The notes beneath the pieces were generated by a model that was given only the letters and a program-made list of their open reading frames with translations, was not told where the DNA came from and made no database searches. From assembly GCF_014649875.1 (NCBI RefSeq), contig NZ_BMTW01000022.1, positions 56,130 to 120,129 of the forward strand: a stretch of DNA of 64,000 nt, read 5' to 3'. Shown here piece by piece: positions 1 to 7,542 of this stretch; the stretch's first letter is position 1; each line of letters starts with the position of its first letter. The stretch comes from Streptomyces rubiginosohelvolus. GTDB lineage: Bacteria; Actinomycetota; Actinomycetes; Streptomycetales; Streptomycetaceae. Position numbers and translations under genes: made by a program.

Positions 1-237
1 GGCCCGGTCGGCGGAGAGCGGCTTCGCCGGGTAGCCGAGGCCGGGCTGCGACAGGGCGGCCAGCGGCGTCGGCTCCCGCTCCGCCTGGACGCCGTAGCCC
101 ACGGCGACCCCGCCCACGATCCCGAGCAGGGCCGCCGCCGCGATGATCAGCGTCGTACGGCCACGAGGCCGGGGCCGATGCGCGGGCACGGCGGCGGAAG
201 CCTCCGGTGCGGCAGGAATGGTGTCGTTCGGTTCCAA
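1..237 (-). CDS. Membrane-anchored hypothetical protein, N-terminal part (runs off the window)
   Basis: Only the first 79 codons are present; the gene continues beyond base 1. Reading from a TTG at 237 preceded by GGGGGGA, it shows a short Ala/Pro/Arg-rich cytoplasmic tail (about residues 1-27), then one hydrophobic helix (about 28-50, Ala/Gly/Val/Ile-rich) and an extracytoplasmic start (VQAEREPTPL). That is a type II membrane or uncleaved signal-anchor layout. No enzymatic domain is visible in this fragment, so no function is proposed. It is divergent from the DsrE-like gene at 343. Confidence 0.6.
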   Translation of the reverse strand, partial: MEPNDTIPAAPEASAAVPAHRPRPRGRTTLIIAAAALLGIVGGVAVGYGVQAEREPTPLAALSQPGLGYPAKPLSADRA

Positions 238-342
238 AAGGGTCCCCCCAAGAGACCTGAAGCGCGGGTTCCCTTACCTGCGCGCACAAGTGACCCTCAG
301 GGGGGCAGGGAGGTTGCCTCCCGGAGGATTACAGTTCGGCAT

Positions 343-705
343 ATGCCGAAGAAGCTTGTGATCAAGGTGACCGCCGGGCCCGAGGCCGCCGAGCGCTGTT
401 CGCAGGCCTTCACCGTGGCGGCCGTGGGCGTCGCCAGCGGGGTGGAGGTCTCGCTCTGGCTGACCGGGGAGTCCTCGTGGTTCGCGCTGCCGGGCCGGGC
501 CGCCGAGTTCGAACTGCCGCACGCCGCCCCGCTGCCCGACCTGCTGGACTCGGTCCTGGCGGGCGGCCGGATCACCCTGTGCACCCAGTGCGCGGCGCGG
601 CGCGACATCACGGAGAAGGACGTGCTGGAGGGCGTACGCATCGCGGGTGCGCAGGTGTTCGTGCAGGAGGCCATGGCGGACGACACGCAGGCGCTCGTCT
701 ACTGA
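343..705 (+). CDS. DsrE-like sulfur-relay family protein
   Basis: 120-residue cytoplasmic protein starting MPKKLVIKVTAG at ATG 343, with GGAGGA at 323-328; the 14-base spacing is longer than usual. The beta-strand opening, the Ala/Val-rich middle with a conserved-looking SLWLTGE, and a CTQC pair (LCTQCAARR) in the second half fit the DsrE/DsrF-like fold used in sulfur transfer or as a sulfur-carrier partner. The neighbourhood has other sulfur genes (rhodanese, SseC, MoaD-like), which supports a role in persulfide handling. Partner and substrate cannot be read from the sequence. Confidence 0.75.
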   Translation: MPKKLVIKVTAGPEAAERCSQAFTVAAVGVASGVEVSLWLTGESSWFALPGRAAEFELPHAAPLPDLLDSVLAGGRITLCTQCAARRDITEKDVLEGVRIAGAQVFVQEAMADDTQALVY

Positions 706-724
706 TCCGCGCCCCTGGGCGGTC

Positions 725-982
725 TCAGTGGCGCTTCCTGCCGTCCAGCTCGTCCCACCACTCGTCGGACTCGGGGTCGCCGGAGGGGTCGTCCCACCAA
801 CGGTCCTCCGGGCCCCGCCGGTTGGCGACCATCGCGGCGATCGGCGGGATCACCATGGCGACGACGCACATGGCGATGGCGACGGGCATGGACCACAGGC
901 GCACCACGGCCCAGGCGGACACGAAGAGCACGATGCACCCGCCCATCATCAGGAAGTAGTTCCTCCTGCGTCGGGCGTACAT
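725..982 (-). CDS. DUF3099 small membrane protein
   Basis: 85 residues starting MYARRRRNYFLMMGG at ATG 982 (GGAAG just upstream). A basic N-terminus is followed by two adjacent hydrophobic helices (about residues 10-30 and 34-52) and an acidic Trp-rich cytoplasmic tail (WWDDPSGDPESDEWWDEL). This matches the actinobacterial DUF3099 family of short two-helix membrane proteins of unknown role. It is convergent with the DsrE-like gene, with only 19 bases between the two stops. Confidence 0.8.
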   Translation of the reverse strand: MYARRRRNYFLMMGGCIVLFVSAWAVVRLWSMPVAIAMCVVAMVIPPIAAMVANRRGPEDRWWDDPSGDPESDEWWDELDGRKRH

Positions 983-1018
983 GCTTCCAGCGTAGGACTC
1001 CCGCCGCCGGACGGCACG

Positions 1019-1070
1019 AAGGGCCGCACCCCGCGTCAGGTGGCGTCCAACCCCCTGGGGTGCGGCCCTC
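1019..1070. terminator. Terminator-like stem-loop after the cysA-sseC operon
   Basis: GGGCCGCACCCC at 1021-1032 pairs with GGGGTGCGGCCC at 1057-1068, giving a long GC stem with a 24-base loop. It lies directly beyond the stop of the DUF1416 gene on the minus strand and before the DUF3099 start, so it most likely ends the cysA-sseC transcript. No U-tract is present, which is usual in Streptomyces. Confidence 0.65.
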
Positions 1071-1121
1071 CGGCCGTTCGGTGTGCCGTGGAAGACGGCG
1101 TGCCGCGGATCCCGTGCGGGA

Positions 1122-1409
1122 TCAGACGGCGATGGCGACCTCGGAGAGTCCGCCGGTCTGCGCGACGACCGTGCGGTCGGCGCTGCCGCCCGGAACCAGG
1201 GCGCGGAGCGTCCAGGTGCCCTCGGCGGCGTAGAACCGGAACTGTCCGGTCGCCGAGGTCGGGACCTCGGCGGTGAACTCACCGGTCGAGTCCAGGAGGC
1301 GCACGTAGCCGGTGACGGGCTCGCCGTCGCGGGTCACGCTGCCCTGGATGGTGGTCTCACCGGGCTTGATCGTCGAAGCGTCGGGGCCACCGGCCTGTGC
1401 TCCACACAT
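1122..1409 (-). CDS. sseC: SseC-type DUF1416 protein
   Basis: 95 residues starting MCGAQAGGPDASTIKPGE. The family (DUF1416, SseC in mycobacteria) is a small carboxypeptidase-regulatory-like beta-sandwich nearly always encoded right after a CysA-type rhodanese, as here (39 bases downstream of it, same strand). The N-terminal MCGAQAGG, with Cys2, is well conserved in the family and could receive or carry sulfur. Central TRDGEPVTGYVRLLD and FRFYAAEGTWTLRALVPGG are the expected beta-strand repeats. The biochemical function is unproven; a role with the sulfurtransferase is inferred from the fixed gene pair. Confidence 0.88.
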   Translation of the reverse strand: MCGAQAGGPDASTIKPGETTIQGSVTRDGEPVTGYVRLLDSTGEFTAEVPTSATGQFRFYAAEGTWTLRALVPGGSADRTVVAQTGGLSEVAIAV

Positions 1410-1448
1410 GGTTCTGTCCTTCGGGTCGTCGTGGTGCTGGTCGGTGGG

Positions 1449-2288
1449 TTACTTGTTGGCGCCGAGCTCGATCGGCACGCCGACGAGGGAGCCGTACTCG
1501 GTCCAGGAACCGTCGTAGTTCTTGACGTTCTCCTGGCCGAGCAGCTCGTGGAGCACGAACCAGGTGAGCGCGGAGCGCTCACCGATGCGGCAGTAGGCGA
1601 TGGTGTCCTTCGCCAGGTCGACCTGCTCGTCCTCGTAGAGGGCCTTCAGCTCGTCGTCCGACTTGAAGGTGCCGTCGTCGTTGGCGTTCTTCGACCACGG
1701 GATGTTGCGGGCGCTCGGCACGTGGCCGGGGCGCTGCGACTGCTCCTGCGGGAGGTGGGCCGGGGCGAGCAGCTTGCCGCTGAACTCGTCGGGCGAGCGC
1801 ACGTCGACCAGGTTCTGGCTGCCGATGGCCTTGACGACGTCGTCGCGGTAGGCGCGGATCGACTCGTCCTGCGGCTTGGCCGTGTACTGGGTGGCCGGGC
1901 GGGTGGGGACGACGTCGGTCAGGTCGCGGGAGTCGAGCTCCCACTTCTTGCGGCCGCCGTCGAGGAGCTTGACGTTCTCGTGGCCGTACAGCTTGAAGTA
2001 CCAGTAGGCGTACGACGCGAACCAGTTGTTGTTGCCGCCGTAGAGGACGACCAGCGTGTCGTTGCCGATGCCCTTCTCGCTGAGCAGCTTCTCGAAGCCG
2101 GCCTGGTCGACGAAGTCACGGCGGACCGGGTCCTGGAGGTCCTTGGTCCAGTCGATCCGGATCGCGTTCTTGATGTGGTTCTTCTCGTACGCCGAGGTGT
2201 CCTCGTCCACCTCGACGATCGCGACCTGCGGGTCGTCGATGTGGGCCTCGACCCAGTCGGCGTCTACCAGGACGTCGCTGCGGCTCAT
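1449..2288 (-). CDS. cysA: Thiosulfate sulfurtransferase (rhodanese, CysA/SseA type)
   Basis: 279 residues with two tandem rhodanese domains (about 1-140 inactive, 150-279 catalytic). The active-site loop YCRIGERS places the persulfide-forming cysteine at residue 233. The enzyme moves sulfane sulfur from thiosulfate or 3-mercaptopyruvate to thiols or cyanide in the cytoplasm; in actinobacteria it is tied to cysteine and thiosulfate metabolism. ATG at 2288 is preceded by GGAGGA. It is first in an operon with sseC and is preceded by a conserved 26-residue leader peptide 186 bases upstream, which suggests that sulfur or cysteine supply controls it. The same cysA-sseC order occurs near glnR and mshD in Mycobacterium tuberculosis. 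Confidence 0.93.
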   Translation of the reverse strand: MSRSDVLVDADWVEAHIDDPQVAIVEVDEDTSAYEKNHIKNAIRIDWTKDLQDPVRRDFVDQAGFEKLLSEKGIGNDTLVVLYGGNNNWFASYAYWYFKLYGHENVKLLDGGRKKWELDSRDLTDVVPTRPATQYTAKPQDESIRAYRDDVVKAIGSQNLVDVRSPDEFSGKLLAPAHLPQEQSQRPGHVPSARNIPWSKNANDDGTFKSDDELKALYEDEQVDLAKDTIAYCRIGERSALTWFVLHELLGQENVKNYDGSWTEYGSLVGVPIELGANK

Positions 2289-2474
2289 GTTGTTCTCCTC
2301 CGGGGCAGTCTGCGGCGGGGTGGTGCGAGATGCGGAGTTGCTCGGTGCGGGTGTACGCGCGGAGGCACGGAACGCGGCGCGTACGGGGCACGGGGTCGGC
2401 CCTGGCGGACGGTCGGGGGACGACGGTCGGAGGGCCGGGGAAGCGGGGCGGCTGCGGCGGTGCGAGCGTCCCGC

Positions 2475-2555
2475 TCAGAAGGTGCGACAGAGCATGGCGG
2501 CGACGCGGCACAGGTCTACTGCCCGCCGCTTCGTGAGATCCGCCTGTCGCTTCAT
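2475..2555 (-). CDS. 26-residue cysteine-containing leader peptide upstream of cysA
   Basis: A short ORF on the minus strand encodes MKRQADLTKRRAVDLCRVAA followed by MLCRTF. This basic peptide with Cys16 and Cys23 near its end matches the conserved Streptomyces 'putative leader peptide' type found before sulfur-assimilation genes. The 186-base gap between its stop and the cysA start is enough for an attenuator. Ribosome stalling at the Cys or Arg codons when cysteine is scarce would be the expected logic; that mechanism is inference. No strong ribosome-binding site precedes the ATG. Confidence 0.75.
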   Translation of the reverse strand: MKRQADLTKRRAVDLCRVAAMLCRTF

Positions 2556-2594
2556 GCGTCCGATCGTAGGGAGGTACGGACGGAGATGTCACCG

Positions 2595-2617
2595 TCGTGT
2601 CGCATGGTGAGACACGA
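2595..2617. promoter_or_regulatory. Candidate operator palindrome upstream of the cysA leader
   Basis: TCGTGTC (2595-2601) and GACACGA (2611-2617) form perfect 7-bp inverted arms around a 9-base centre. The site lies about 40 bp upstream of the leader-peptide ATG, where a promoter for cysA would be. The 12-mer ATGGTGAGACAC within it recurs inverted at about 2710-2721. It could bind a sulfur-responsive repressor; the protein is unknown. Confidence 0.45.
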
Positions 2618-2811
2618 TCATCCGTGATGCGAGACGGGAGAGGGGTGATCCGGCCCGGGATCCGCCGCCGGGTCGCTCCGAGCCTTGCCCGCATCTGCGG
2701 AACGGACGCGGGTGTCTCACCATCCGGATCGGAGGGGCGGATCAGCCGGTCGGTGCGGCGTCCGGGCCGGTCGGGCGGGGAAGCGTCCTGGCCCCGGCCG
2801 ACCGGTCGGCC

Positions 2812-2850
2812 CCGTCAGCCCGTCAGCCCGTCAGCCCGTCAGCCCGTCAG
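2812..2850. repeat. 8-bp tandem repeat (GTCAGCCC) over the end of a DUF2993 gene
   Basis: About five head-to-tail copies of GTCAGCCC run across the stop codon of the DUF2993 gene. The last copy supplies the C-terminal LTG codons and the stop. A slippage-prone microsatellite is the likeliest origin. Confidence 0.8.
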
Positions 2851-3528
2851 GGCGACGTCCGAGCCGGTCACCGAGATCTCCAGGCCCTTCTCGGTCACCT
2901 TGACCTCCTGGAGCTCCAGCCCCTCGGGCAGTCCGTCTATGTCGCCCTCGAAGTCGGTCCTGCTGCGGACCAGGTCCTCGACACCGGGGATCCCCGAGCC
3001 CGGCACCTCGTCCGCGCGCACCTTGATCGTGTGGCCGTCGACGCGGGTCACGGTGGACAGGACGCTGCGCGAGATCGGCCGGCCGAGGATCTCGACCGTG
3101 CCGGTGACCTTCGCCTTGCCCTTGCCGCCGTACTCCACGACGACGCCGTCGCTGGCCGCCGCCGTCAGGTCCTTGTACGTGACGAGCGCGGTGCCGGTGG
3201 CGCGGGTGGCGGTGGCGCTGCGGTAGCCGGAGCCGAGCTTCACGTCGTGCAGCCGGGCCCGGACCTCGCTGACCCGGATCGTGCGGCCCGCGGCGCTGGT
3301 CTCCATGCCGGTGAGGCTGACGTCGACCCGGTCCAGCCGCGATCCGGCGAGCTGGGTGAGGAAGGGGAAGCCCTTGATCGAGATCTCCGTCGTGGCGGGC
3401 CCGTCCCCGCTGATCGTGACCCGGTCCTCGGCCTCGGACTCGGCGTACCAGAGGGCCGCGCGGTCGACGGCGAGGAAGAGGCCGCCGAGCACCACCACCA
3501 GGACCAGCAGTATTCGCAGTGCGCGCAT
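2839..3528 (-). CDS. DUF2993 (LmeA-like) phospholipid-binding exported protein
   Basis: 229 residues from ATG 3528, chosen over an in-frame GTG at 3543 because GGGGAA then sits about 8 bases upstream. An N-terminal hydrophobic helix (MRALRILLVLVVVLGGLFLA) forms a signal anchor. The rest is a soluble extracytoplasmic domain with repeated beta-strand segments (ISIKGFPFLTQLAGSRLDRV, VRARLHDVKL), the TULIP-like DUF2993 fold known from mycobacterial LmeA, which binds phosphatidylinositol lipids. A periplasm-side lipid-binding or envelope role is likely. It has a single-gene arrangement; the stop lies in the GTCAGCCC repeat. Confidence 0.82.
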   Translation of the reverse strand: MRALRILLVLVVVLGGLFLAVDRAALWYAESEAEDRVTISGDGPATTEISIKGFPFLTQLAGSRLDRVDVSLTGMETSAAGRTIRVSEVRARLHDVKLGSGYRSATATRATGTALVTYKDLTAAASDGVVVEYGGKGKAKVTGTVEILGRPISRSVLSTVTRVDGHTIKVRADEVPGSGIPGVEDLVRSRTDFEGDIDGLPEGLELQEVKVTEKGLEISVTGSDVALTG

Positions 3529-3616
3529 GTCTCGATTCCCCACCCTGAGCCGACGGTCCCCCTGGCGCCCGTGAGCCTACTGCGGCAGGAGTGGACGCCC
3601 TGGATGATCGACGACC

Positions 3617-3648
3617 GACGGCCCCCCGGTGGTTCCCGAGGGGCCGTC
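3617..3648. terminator. Stem-loop terminator after the Gln-rich membrane protein
   Basis: GACGGCCCC (3617-3625) pairs with GGGGCCGTC (3640-3648) about 30 bases past the stop of the minus-strand gene ending at 3677. It probably ends the transcript that also carries the MoaD-like gene. Confidence 0.6.
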
Positions 3649-3676
3649 AGCAGCCGTACGCGGCAGGGGGCGGCGG

Positions 3677-5152
3677 TCAGAGGAGGGCGCGGCCGACCAG
3701 GTAGACGGCCGGGGCCGCCAGGGTCAGCGGCAGCGCCACCCCGGCGGTCATGTGCACGAACCGGGACGGGTAGTCGTAGCTCGCCACGCGCAGCCCGATG
3801 AGCGCGCAGCCGGCCGCCGCGAGACCGAGCAGCGTGCCCTGCTGCCCGAAGTCGGTCGAGTTGCCGAGGACGAGCCCCGTGCCCAGCCCCGTGACCAGCG
3901 CCATCACGAGGGAGGCCGCGCCGGGCAGCGGAAGGGCGCGGACGAGCGCGGCCGCCGCGACGGCCGCCCCGCCGACGACCACCGCGTCCGGAGCCGCCGC
4001 GAGGAATCCGCCCGCGAGCACCGCCAGGGACGCGGAGACGACGGTGGCCATCAGTCCGTACATCCGCTCGTCCGCCCCCGCGTGGCTACGGAGCTGGAGG
4101 ACCACGGTGAGCAGCACCCAGACGCCGAGGGTGCCCAGCAGCGCGGCGGGGCCGTGCTCCCGGCCCGCCACGAGCAGGGCGACATCGGCGACAAGACCCC
4201 CGGCGAAGGCGAGCGCGATGCCCTGGCGGGCGGGCCACATGCCGTTGAGCCGGAACCAGCCGGCGGCCGTCACCGCCTGGAGGAGCACCACCGGGACGAG
4301 CAGGGCGTACGTCCCGATCGCCGCGCCGCCCGCGAGCAGCAGGCCGAGCGCGGCGGTGAGCGCCGCGGGCTGGATCCCCGGCGGGATGATCGGCGAGCGC
4401 CCTTCGGCGCGGGCCCGCTGGGCGTCGGTGATCCGGGCGTTGCCCAGCGTCGTGGGCGCGCTGTAGCCGGTGTCGCCGGGCCCCGGCTGCGCGGTGGTGG
4501 CGGGCGCGGGGGCGGTCACCGGCTCGGGTGCGGGGGCGGCCGGTGCGGCGGGCGTGGCCGGGACCTCGGGCGGCAGCGGGTAGGAGCCCGAGGCGCCCTG
4601 GGGCGGCAGGTAGGCGGTGTCGGCGGCCGAGGAGGGGTACGCCTGCTGCGGCTGCTGTGCCTGGTGGTGCGGGGGCTGCGGCTGCTGGTGCTGGTGCTGC
4701 TGCCCGTACGGCCCGGGCTGCGGCTGACTGTACGGCTGGGGCTGACCGTACGGCTGAGGCTGCTGTTGCGCGTACGGCTCCGGCTGCTGCGGCTGCCCGT
4801 ACGGCTCCGGCTGCTGCGGCTGCCCATGGCCGTGGCCCTGCGCGTATCCCTGGCCCTGCCCGTAGCCGTCGCCCTGGCCGTAGTCGTGAGCGTGCCCGTA
4901 GCCGTCGCCCTGCCCCTGTCCGTACCCCTGGCCCCGCGCCTGCCCCGGGTCCCCCTCCGGGCGGATCGTCGGCTGGTACTGCGTGTCCCAGGTCGGCGCC
5001 TGCCACGTCTGCGTGCCGCCCTGGTCGAAGGCGGCCGGCTCCTGGGGCCCGGCGTGCTGCCCGGCCGTGCCGTCGGGCCACTGCTGCGGCGCGGGCCGCT
5101 GCGGGTGCTCGGGGTCGTACGGATACGGGTACTGCTGATCGCTGCTGCTCAT
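3677..5152 (-). CDS. Gln/Pro/Tyr/Gly-rich N-terminal, polytopic membrane protein
   Basis: 491 residues from ATG 5152 (AGGAGGG 13 bases upstream). Residues 1 to about 230 are low complexity: Q/P/Y/G/H-rich with repeats such as GQPQQPEPYG and GYGQGQGDGYG. Residues about 255-491 hold roughly eight hydrophobic helices in short blocks (for example TAALGLLLAGGAAIGTYALL and a second block near GTLGVWVLLTVV). The cytoplasmic disordered tail on a small integral membrane module recurs in Streptomyces, but the role is unknown. Its start lies 10 bases after the MoaD-like stop, so the two are co-transcribed and probably coupled. Confidence 0.85.
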   Translation of the reverse strand: MSSSDQQYPYPYDPEHPQRPAPQQWPDGTAGQHAGPQEPAAFDQGGTQTWQAPTWDTQYQPTIRPEGDPGQARGQGYGQGQGDGYGHAHDYGQGDGYGQGQGYAQGHGHGQPQQPEPYGQPQQPEPYAQQQPQPYGQPQPYSQPQPGPYGQQHQHQQPQPPHHQAQQPQQAYPSSAADTAYLPPQGASGSYPLPPEVPATPAAPAAPAPEPVTAPAPATTAQPGPGDTGYSAPTTLGNARITDAQRARAEGRSPIIPPGIQPAALTAALGLLLAGGAAIGTYALLVPVVLLQAVTAAGWFRLNGMWPARQGIALAFAGGLVADVALLVAGREHGPAALLGTLGVWVLLTVVLQLRSHAGADERMYGLMATVVSASLAVLAGGFLAAAPDAVVVGGAAVAAAALVRALPLPGAASLVMALVTGLGTGLVLGNSTDFGQQGTLLGLAAAGCALIGLRVASYDYPSRFVHMTAGVALPLTLAAPAVYLVGRALL

Positions 5153-5162
5153 GGCCTGCGGT

Positions 5163-5417
5163 TCACCCTCCTGCGAACGGCGGGAGCACCTCGACCGTGC
5201 CGCCCTCGGCAAGGCGTACGGTCTCATGCTCGCGGGTCCCCACGGGGTCCCCGTCGATGAGGAACGAGCACCGCCGGAGCACCTGGCTCAGCTCGCCGGG
5301 GTGCCTCGCGCGCACCGCGTCGAGCGCCTCGGCGAGGGTCGCCGCCGCGTACGGCTCCTCCGCGGTGCCCGCGGCGGCCTTCGCCGCGGCCCAGTAGCGG
5401 ATCGTCCCCGCTGCCAT
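5163..5417 (-). CDS. MoaD/ThiS-family small sulfur-carrier protein
   Basis: 84 residues, starting MAAGTIRYWAAAKAAAGT and ending LPPFAGG. The beta-grasp pattern, the RYWAAAKAAAG opening typical of MoaD, and the C-terminal Gly-Gly (site of adenylation and thiocarboxylation) identify it. ATG 5417 has AAGGAG 7 bases upstream. Such carriers deliver sulfur for molybdopterin, thiamin or cysteine synthesis; which pathway cannot be decided here because no MoeB or MoaE lies nearby. It sits just upstream of the Gln-rich membrane protein in one operon. Confidence 0.88.
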   Translation of the reverse strand: MAAGTIRYWAAAKAAAGTAEEPYAAATLAEALDAVRARHPGELSQVLRRCSFLIDGDPVGTREHETVRLAEGGTVEVLPPFAGG

Positions 5418-5479
5418 GGCGCCACTCCTTCGGTCGGTCGGTTCGTCGGACGCCTCGTGCGTCAGCTCTCCATGATGGG

Positions 5480-6430
5480 TCACGCGGGCGGTGTGCCCGT
5501 CGCCCAGTCGGCGATACGGGCCAGGAGGGCGTCGTCCGCCGCGTTCTCCGCGTGGCCCATCCCCCGCTCCACCCACAGCTCCGCGCCGCCGGGACCGGCC
5601 GCCTCGGCCAGCATCCTCGGGTGGTCGAGCGGGAAGTACGGGTCGCGGTCGCCGTGCACGAGCAGCAGCGGGGCCGGGGCGATGAGCGGGACCGAGGCGA
5701 CCGGGGAGAGCGGGACGGGGTCCCAGTCCTCGGTGGCGATACGGGTACGGAATCCGTAGCGGCCGACGAGGCGGCCCGAGGGGCGGGTGACCACCCAGTG
5801 CAGCCGGCGCATCGGGGCCGTCCCCCGGTAGTACCAACGGGCGGGCGCACTGACGGAGACCACCGCGTCCGAGTGCGCCCCCGTGCGCCGTATGCGCCCC
5901 TCGCGCTCCGGCACGCGAACGGGTGTAACCCCGGCCGCGGATTCCGCGCCCCTGTCGACGGGCTCCGCCGTATACAGAGCCCCGTGCCGGAGCACCACCG
6001 AGCCGCCCATCGAGAACCCGACCGTCACCACCCGGGTGTGCCCGAGCTGTCGCGCCCAGGCCACCGCCGCCGCCAGGTCCAGCACCTCGCGGTCGCCCAC
6101 CGTGGAGCGCCCGCCGGACCGTCCGTGGCCCCGGAACGAGAACGTGATCACGGCCGCACGCTGGGCGAACACCCGCGCGGCACGGCGTACGGCGGGACGG
6201 TCGGCCGACCCGGTGAACCCGTGCGCGACGACGATCGCGGGGGTCGCCGCCGGGGTCGCGGCGAGGGCCTTGGCCGCCCGGTCGCCGGGTGCTCCGAAGC
6301 CCGCCGTACACGGCTCGTACACCGCTTCGACCGGCACGCCGTCATCCGTCAGCAATGTGGCGAATCGTGGGGGTGGCGTGAGCAAGGGAACAGAGGAACC
6401 CCGGAATCGACCCTCGGACACGGAACTCAT
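5480..6430 (-). CDS. Alpha/beta hydrolase (serine hydrolase)
   Basis: 316 residues. The nucleophile elbow GFSMGG, a strand-turn Asp in VHGDRDPYF and a His in GMGHAENA complete a Ser-Asp-His triad in an alpha/beta-hydrolase order, with the oxyanion segment VVAHGFTGSADRP near the N-terminus. It is probably cytoplasmic (no signal peptide) and acts on an ester or lactone; the substrate is unknown. The ATG at 6430 lacks a ribosome-binding site, but CAGAAT ends 7 bases before it on the minus strand, consistent with leaderless transcription. It is divergent from glnR. Confidence 0.85.
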   Translation of the reverse strand: MSSVSEGRFRGSSVPLLTPPPRFATLLTDDGVPVEAVYEPCTAGFGAPGDRAAKALAATPAATPAIVVAHGFTGSADRPAVRRAARVFAQRAAVITFSFRGHGRSGGRSTVGDREVLDLAAAVAWARQLGHTRVVTVGFSMGGSVVLRHGALYTAEPVDRGAESAAGVTPVRVPEREGRIRRTGAHSDAVVSVSAPARWYYRGTAPMRRLHWVVTRPSGRLVGRYGFRTRIATEDWDPVPLSPVASVPLIAPAPLLLVHGDRDPYFPLDHPRMLAEAAGPGGAELWVERGMGHAENAADDALLARIADWATGTPPA

Positions 6431-6646
6431 GTGGGCTATTCTGCTGCGAAGAGGATCCGGGCAATGCAGCCCCCGGGTCCTTTTGTGCTTTACGGGCGTT
6501 GTTACGACGACGTTTCCACAAGCTCAGCGGTCCCCGGGGCGCGGGACCGCACGCAATACCCGCTTGACGTACGAAGCAGTGCCGCATACTCCCCCGGGTC
6601 CGACCCGGGAGTGCCCCTCTCGCAGGGAACGAGGAGGACCGACGTA

Positions 6647-6703
6647 ATGGGCGAGCGAACCGTGCAACACGATCGACCGAACCAGGCAGGTGGGCGGCGA
6701 TGA
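6647..6703 (+). CDS. 18-codon upstream ORF coupled to glnR
   Basis: ATG 6647 follows GAGGAGG (6631-6637) at ideal spacing and encodes MGERTVQHDRPNQAGGRR. Its TGA (6701-6703) overlaps the glnR ATG (6700-6702) as ATGA. glnR itself has only a weak GGTGGGCGG before it, so ribosomes finishing this ORF may start glnR by coupling. The overlap and the ribosome-binding site are directly visible; a regulatory role is inferred. Confidence 0.55.
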   Translation: MGERTVQHDRPNQAGGRR

Positions 6704-7518
6704 GTTCACTGCTGCTTCTGACGAACGCACTCCAGCCGTCGACGGAGGTGCTCCCCGCACTCGGTCTTCTGCTCCACAGCGTGCGGGTGGCCCCCGCCGA
6801 GGGCCCGGCCCTCGTGGACACCCCGGGCGCCGACGTGATCCTCGTCGACGGGCGGCGCGACCTTCCGCAGGTCCGCTCGCTCTGTCAGCTCCTGCGCTCC
6901 ACGGGCCCCGGCTGTCCGCTGATCCTCGTCGTCACCGAGGGCGGTCTCGCGGCCGTCACCGCCGACTGGGGCGTGGACGACGTCCTGCTGGACACGGCGG
7001 GACCGGCGGAGGTCGAGGCGCGGCTGCGCCTCGCCATGGGCCGCCAGCAGATCACCTCCGACGACTCCCCGATGGAGATCCGCAACGGTGACCTCTCCGT
7101 CGACGAGGCGACGTACAGCGCGAAACTCAAGGGCCGGGTCCTGGACCTGACCTTCAAGGAGTTCGAACTGCTGAAGTACCTCGCCCAGCACCCGGGCCGG
7201 GTGTTCACCCGCGCCCAGCTCCTGCAGGAGGTCTGGGGGTACGACTACTTCGGCGGTACGCGGACGGTCGACGTCCACGTACGGCGGCTGCGCGCCAAGC
7301 TCGGCCCCGAGCACGAGTCGCTGATCGGGACCGTCCGTAACGTCGGCTACCGCTTCGTCGTGCCGGAGAAGGTCGAGCGCGCGGCCGAGGAGGCGAAGGA
7401 GCGCGCGGGTGGACGGCAGAAGGCGGACGGCCCCGGCGCCCGGCCCGTCGCCCGATCGGAGCAGTCCTCTTCGGCCACGGCGGAGGAAGAAGCCCCGGTG
7501 GAGGCTGCCAAGAGGTAG
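6700..7518 (+). CDS. glnR: GlnR, global nitrogen response regulator (OmpR/PhoB family)
   Basis: 272 residues. The N-terminal receiver-like domain (1-120) keeps Asp50 (VILVDGRRDL) but lacks the usual acidic pair after strand 1 (SLLLLTNALQ), the signature of atypical, unphosphorylated GlnR. A winged-helix DNA-binding domain follows (about 125-225: LTFKEFELLKYLAQHPGRVF, RTVDVHVRRLRAKLG, GTVRNVGYRF). The tail (225-272) is Lys/Ala/Ser/Glu-rich, a region known in GlnR to be modified. In Streptomyces GlnR controls glnA, glnII, amtB, nirB and related genes according to nitrogen supply. It is divergent from the alpha/beta hydrolase and preceded by a coupled mini-ORF. Confidence 0.95.
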   Translation: MSSLLLLTNALQPSTEVLPALGLLLHSVRVAPAEGPALVDTPGADVILVDGRRDLPQVRSLCQLLRSTGPGCPLILVVTEGGLAAVTADWGVDDVLLDTAGPAEVEARLRLAMGRQQITSDDSPMEIRNGDLSVDEATYSAKLKGRVLDLTFKEFELLKYLAQHPGRVFTRAQLLQEVWGYDYFGGTRTVDVHVRRLRAKLGPEHESLIGTVRNVGYRFVVPEKVERAAEEAKERAGGRQKADGPGARPVARSEQSSSATAEEEAPVEAAKR

Positions 7519-7529
7519 GTCCATCCGCG

Positions 7530-7535
7530 TAGACT
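7530..7535 (+). promoter_or_regulatory. -10 hexamer (TAGACT) for a leaderless LacI gene
   Basis: TAGACT ends 7 bases before the GTG start at 7543 and no Shine-Dalgarno sequence is present, so transcription probably begins at the start codon. Confidence 0.45.
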
Positions 7536-7542
7536 GCCGCGC

